DNA from: Calendula officinalis
Lineage: Eukaryota; Streptophyta; Magnoliopsida; Asterales; Asteraceae
Assembly (NCBI GenBank): GCA_963853835.1
Contig: OY970823.1
Location: 13,224,001 to 13,288,000 of the forward strand
Direction: 5' to 3'
DNA length: 64,000 nt
This document shows, piece after piece, positions 60,901 through 64,000 of the stretch. Numbering within the stretch: position 1 is the stretch's first letter; every line of letters starts with the position of its first letter. The translations under genes and the position numbers were made by a program. The notes under the pieces were generated by a model. It searched no databases. It worked only from the letters and a program-made list of their open reading frames with translations, and was not told the origin of the DNA.

Positions 60901-62100
60901 CAGAAAGATCTCAATATGAGACAGCGTAGATGGATAGAGTTGATGAATGACTATGAATGTGAGATTAAGTATCATCCTGGTAAGGCTAATGTGGTAGCTG
61001 ATGCCTTAAGTCGGAAAGAGCAACCTAAACCTCGTCGAGTTCGAGCCCTTCCAATCTCTGTTCGTTCAAATCTATCTTCCCAAGTTCAAGAATTCCAAAC
61101 TGAAGCCCTGAAGGTAGAGAACATCAAAAGTGAAGCTTTGCGTGGTATGGAGAAGCTAACAAGAATTTATTTAAAGGAAGTTGTATCTCGGCATGGTGTG
61201 CCAGTCGCGATCATCTCGGATCGTGATAGTCGCTTTACGTCTCGTTTTTGGCAATCGTTGCAAAAATCTCTCGGTACTCGCCTCGATATGAGTACTGCCT
61301 ATCATCCTCAAACAGATGGTCAGACTGAAAGAACAATTCAAACTTTGGAAGACATGCTGAGAGCATGTGTTATTGATTTTGGTGGAAGTTGGGATTCTCA
61401 TCTCCCTTTACCTGAGTTCTCGTATAATAATAGTTATCATACAACTATTAAGGCCGCACCGTTTGAAGCCCTGTATGGAAGAAAGTGTCGTTCGCCACTT
61501 TGTTGGATTGAAATTGGTGATCGTCAGATTACAGGTCCTGAAATTCTACAAGAAATGACTGACAAGATTTTTAAAATCAAAGATCGTATCAAGGCTGCCA
61601 GAGATCGACAAAAGAGTTATGCTGATAATCGTCGAAAGCCTTTAGAGTTCGCCGTTGGCGACCATGTTTTGCTAAAAGTAGCACCTTGGAAAGGTGTTGT
61701 ACGTTTTGGTAAGAAATGAAAGCTCAGTCCTCGTTATGTTGGACCATTTGAGATTCTTGAAAGAATCGGTGCCGTTGCTTATCGCCTTCGTCTTCCTAAT
61801 GAGCTCAGCAATGTTCACAACACATTTCATGTTTCTAATCTTAAAAAGTTTATTCATGATCCTTCGCTTATCGTCCCTACTGAAGAAATTATTATCGACG
61901 ACAAGCTTCATTTCACCGAGGAACCAATTGAAATATCTGACTGGAAAGAGCAAAAGTTGCGAAGAAGCAAGATCAAAATTGTTAAAGTCAGATGGAACTC
62001 CAAAAGAGATCCTGAATTCACGTGGGAACGTGAGGACCAGATGCGAAAGAAATATCCTCATCTTTTTCTCGTTGTCTCTCCTGTTCGTGCTTCGTCTTAA
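57908..62100 (+). pseudogene. gag-pol of element 2, unit 2 copy (frameshift, integrase deletion, stop)
   Basis: Gag start at 57908, intron-like gap 58032-58124, then an open frame to the shared one-base deletion at 60104-60106 in RT. Coding resumes in another frame (Met 60142) with RT FIDD at residues 33-36, RNase H (YCDASHQGLG, FTDHKSLQ, ADALSRK) and then jumps at 61147-61157 (ATGGAGAAGCT) straight into late integrase. The INT zinc finger and first catalytic Asp are gone, while SDRD and QTERTIQ remain. A TGA at 61717-61719 (Gly codon expected) precedes the chromodomain-like end (EEPIEISDWKEQKLRR, FTWEREDQMRKKYP), which closes at TAA 62098-62100. Unlike unit 1, gag has Trp at 58217 and is uninterrupted once the intron-like segment is removed. 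Confidence 0.92.
58032..58124 (+). other. Intron-like segment inside gag of element 2 (unit 2)
   Basis: 93 nt, GTATAT...TTTAAACTTCAG, phase-consistent, as in 36993-37085. Confidence 0.65.
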
Positions 62101-62120
62101 ATTTCGGGACGAAATTTCTT

Positions 62121-62134
62121 CAACCAGGGGAGAA
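62121..62134 (+). promoter_or_regulatory. Polypurine tract of element 2
   Basis: CAACCAGGGGAGAA directly before the 3' LTR; purine-rich core AGGGGAGAA. Confidence 0.8.
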
Positions 62135-64000
62135 TGTGACAACTCGATATTTCTGGTATGTAACTTCATTTCATTTCTAGAACTTTCCTTATTTAGAAAG
62201 TTTCTACTTATAGACATTTCTATTTTTGGCATTCCTTCTACACAACAAAATACATATTTTTACACCATACATTAGTGTTTGACTATTTTAGTCAACACAA
62301 CATTACTACTTTCTTATGGTGACACACTTCGAGCTAAAACATTTCTAAAACGATAACTTTCTCGGTTAAATAATAAACGTATTAACTTAATATAAACGTG
62401 ACTCGATTTGAACTACGCTCTAAACCCGACACCTCGATCTTTGACCGACCACTATGTGGCCGGCCTACTTTTGCTCGTGCCCCTCTAGTCGGCCGAACAC
62501 CCTTGGGTGTGAGGTTGATCTTATCTTGTTCCTATCTCATGTATTCTTATCCATCTCATTCAAAGGAATCATAGTTAGACTATAACTCTTCCAAGAAAAC
62601 CCTAAAACCTACCATATAAATACCCCAATACCGAATTCATTTGTTCTTTTGTTTCTCCCATTCGGCCGCAAGCACCATCACCTCCCCTTTGTCCGTTCGT
62701 GTTCAAGCAAGCAAGCAAACCCGGTCATCCTTGTGATTTCTTGTTCGATTGTTTGAGGTAATACCCGATTCTCTTGTTTTTCTTTCTTGGTTGATTGTGT
62801 CTCGAACCCGAGACCATGGCTAAGAGCCATATGGTCTCGGTACCACCATACTAGAACCCAAACCGAAGCCTGCTTTCATGTATAAGTCGATCGTGTGCAT
62901 GTGTGTATGAGTTGTGCTTATTTGTTTCGTTATTCTCTCGATCTATTACCCAAACCCTAGGTTCAAACCCTACATCTATCCTAGATTTGACCGAATGCCG
63001 TAGATCTAGAATCCTTGAGATGTATAACATAAGATCTAGCCAAACTAGCCACCGAACTCGAACCTTAGACCCGACCTAGAGCTAAACCCGTAGGGTTTTG
63101 GCCTTCGGCCAACCCTAGACCGAACCCTAGGTTAAACCCTAGCCGACCCCTAACCCTAATTGACTTTCTTGGTTGACTATTTGACCATTCGATAGCTAGA
63201 TTAACCGTAGTTGACTTTAGTTGACCGAATTTTAGTATACCCTAAACCCTAACCGAAATCTAGAACCTAAGTGTTGACTATCGTTGACCAATCTTGACCC
63301 AAACCGTGGACCCAAACCCGAATACCCAATCGGGCCAAGGCCTGAACTTGGCCCATATCGATCTACTTTAGTCCATCGGGCCCAAACCTTGATTGGCCCA
63401 TTAGTATCCAAGCCCATTTGGACCAAAGCGCAAACCTTTGGCCCATACCCAACCAAACCGAACCCAATTGGGCCAAGCCCAATTCAAGGCCCAACCTAAG
63501 TGGACCTAAGCCCAATAAGAGGCCCAAGTGGCCCAACCCATTAAGCCCATTAGGCCCAATAGGCCCAATCTAGGCCCAATAAGCCTAACCCAAGCCCATT
63601 TCATTTCATTTCATTTCGTAGCCCATTTCATTTCATCTCATTTCATTTCATTTCGACCTAATAAGGTCCAATAATATAAGTTCGTTCGATGTCACGAAAC
63701 ATAAAACATAACATGTAATACATATTGCTTAACTTATATCGTGTATAGAATCGCCTGTGTTAGCTTAGTCTAATCATTAGTTAAATCATTTAGGAAGCTA
63801 GGAGTCACCCAAGGATTCCTCTGTCTTAAGTCTCTTGTTGCTAAGCTTTGCCAGGTGAGTCCACAGACCCCTTTTTCTCTTTTAACTGTTTTATAAACTT
63901 TGGGGTGGAAAACATAAACACAACTGCTACTGTTTTGCTATGACTGTACAACATCTATACATTTTCATTATCGCGTTGGCATGACAAGCAATTATTATAC
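62135..64000 (+). repeat. 3' LTR of element 2, incomplete at window end
   Basis: 1866 bp of the 2649-bp LTR. Matches 54220 onward with a few substitutions, including in the telo-box cluster (about 62950-63250). Confidence 0.95.

Larger units (their letters stand above)
54220..64000 (+). mobile_element. Element 2, unit 2 copy (Tekay-like; 3' LTR cut by window end)
   Basis: 5' LTR 54220-56868, leader ORF, gag-pol, PPT, 3' LTR from 62135 to beyond the window. From 60284 onward it lies outside the duplicated segment and shows the original continuation of element 2. It has lost part of integrase and carries a frameshift and a stop, so it is not autonomous. Confidence 0.95.

Overview
This is nuclear DNA of a flowering plant, most likely a eudicot. 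It is AT-rich and repeat-dense. The genes have GT-AG introns, there is an egg-cell-secreted EC1-type gene, the long LTR retrotransposons are chromovirus-type (Ty3/gypsy, Tekay/Del-like) with initiator-Met-tRNA primer sites, and Stowaway and hAT MITEs are common. An Asteraceae origin is possible but is only a guess. Nothing bacterial, viral or CRISPR-like was found.

Layout. 1-8 kb is a graveyard of repeats: a GGT-rich block, a LINE reverse-transcriptase remnant, a fold-back MITE between two TA microsatellites, two Stowaway MITEs and two hAT-type elements. One of the hAT elements has a perfect 8-bp target duplication. 8.3-8.8 kb (minus) is an intact intronless EC1-like gene. 9.5-21.9 kb (minus) is an 11-exon gene for a 420-residue, probably plastid-targeted protein. 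Its first intron holds a complete 9.6-kb Tekay-like retrotransposon (element 1, 11759-21340, plus strand). 25.0-28.6 kb (plus) is a 12-exon gene for a 611-residue, probably nuclear protein of unknown function. 28.6-33.2 kb is MITE, Helitron-like, minisatellite and copia-LTR material. 33.2-39.2 kb is the 5' part of a second Tekay-like retrotransposon (element 2).

The dominant structural event is a direct tandem duplication of about 21 kb. The segment 17624-39244 is repeated as 39245-60283. The junction at 39245-39247 joins the reverse-transcriptase region of element 2 to the integrase-proximal region of element 1 through a 3-bp AAA overlap. The second unit therefore carries an orphan exon 1 of the plastid-type gene (43174-43565), a second copy of the 12-exon gene broken by a 7-bp deletion in exon 11 (46684-50212), and a second, longer copy of element 2 that runs off the window end (54220-64000). 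Unit 1 alone has a 578-bp hAT MITE with a clean 8-bp target duplication (28853-29430). This dates that insertion after the duplication, or makes it allelic if the repeat is an assembly artefact.

Order of events inferred from the sequence: element 1 entered intron 1 of the plastid-type gene; its two LTRs diverged slightly; element 2, with an already frameshifted pol, inserted beside a copia LTR; the 21-kb tandem duplication followed; then each unit took its own changes (MITE insertion and a 20-bp LTR deletion in unit 1; the 7-bp gene deletion and integrase nonsense codons in unit 2). Element 2 is unusual for a chromovirus in having an extra 146-codon proline/acidic-rich ORF ahead of gag and a phase-consistent 93-nt intron-like segment inside gag.
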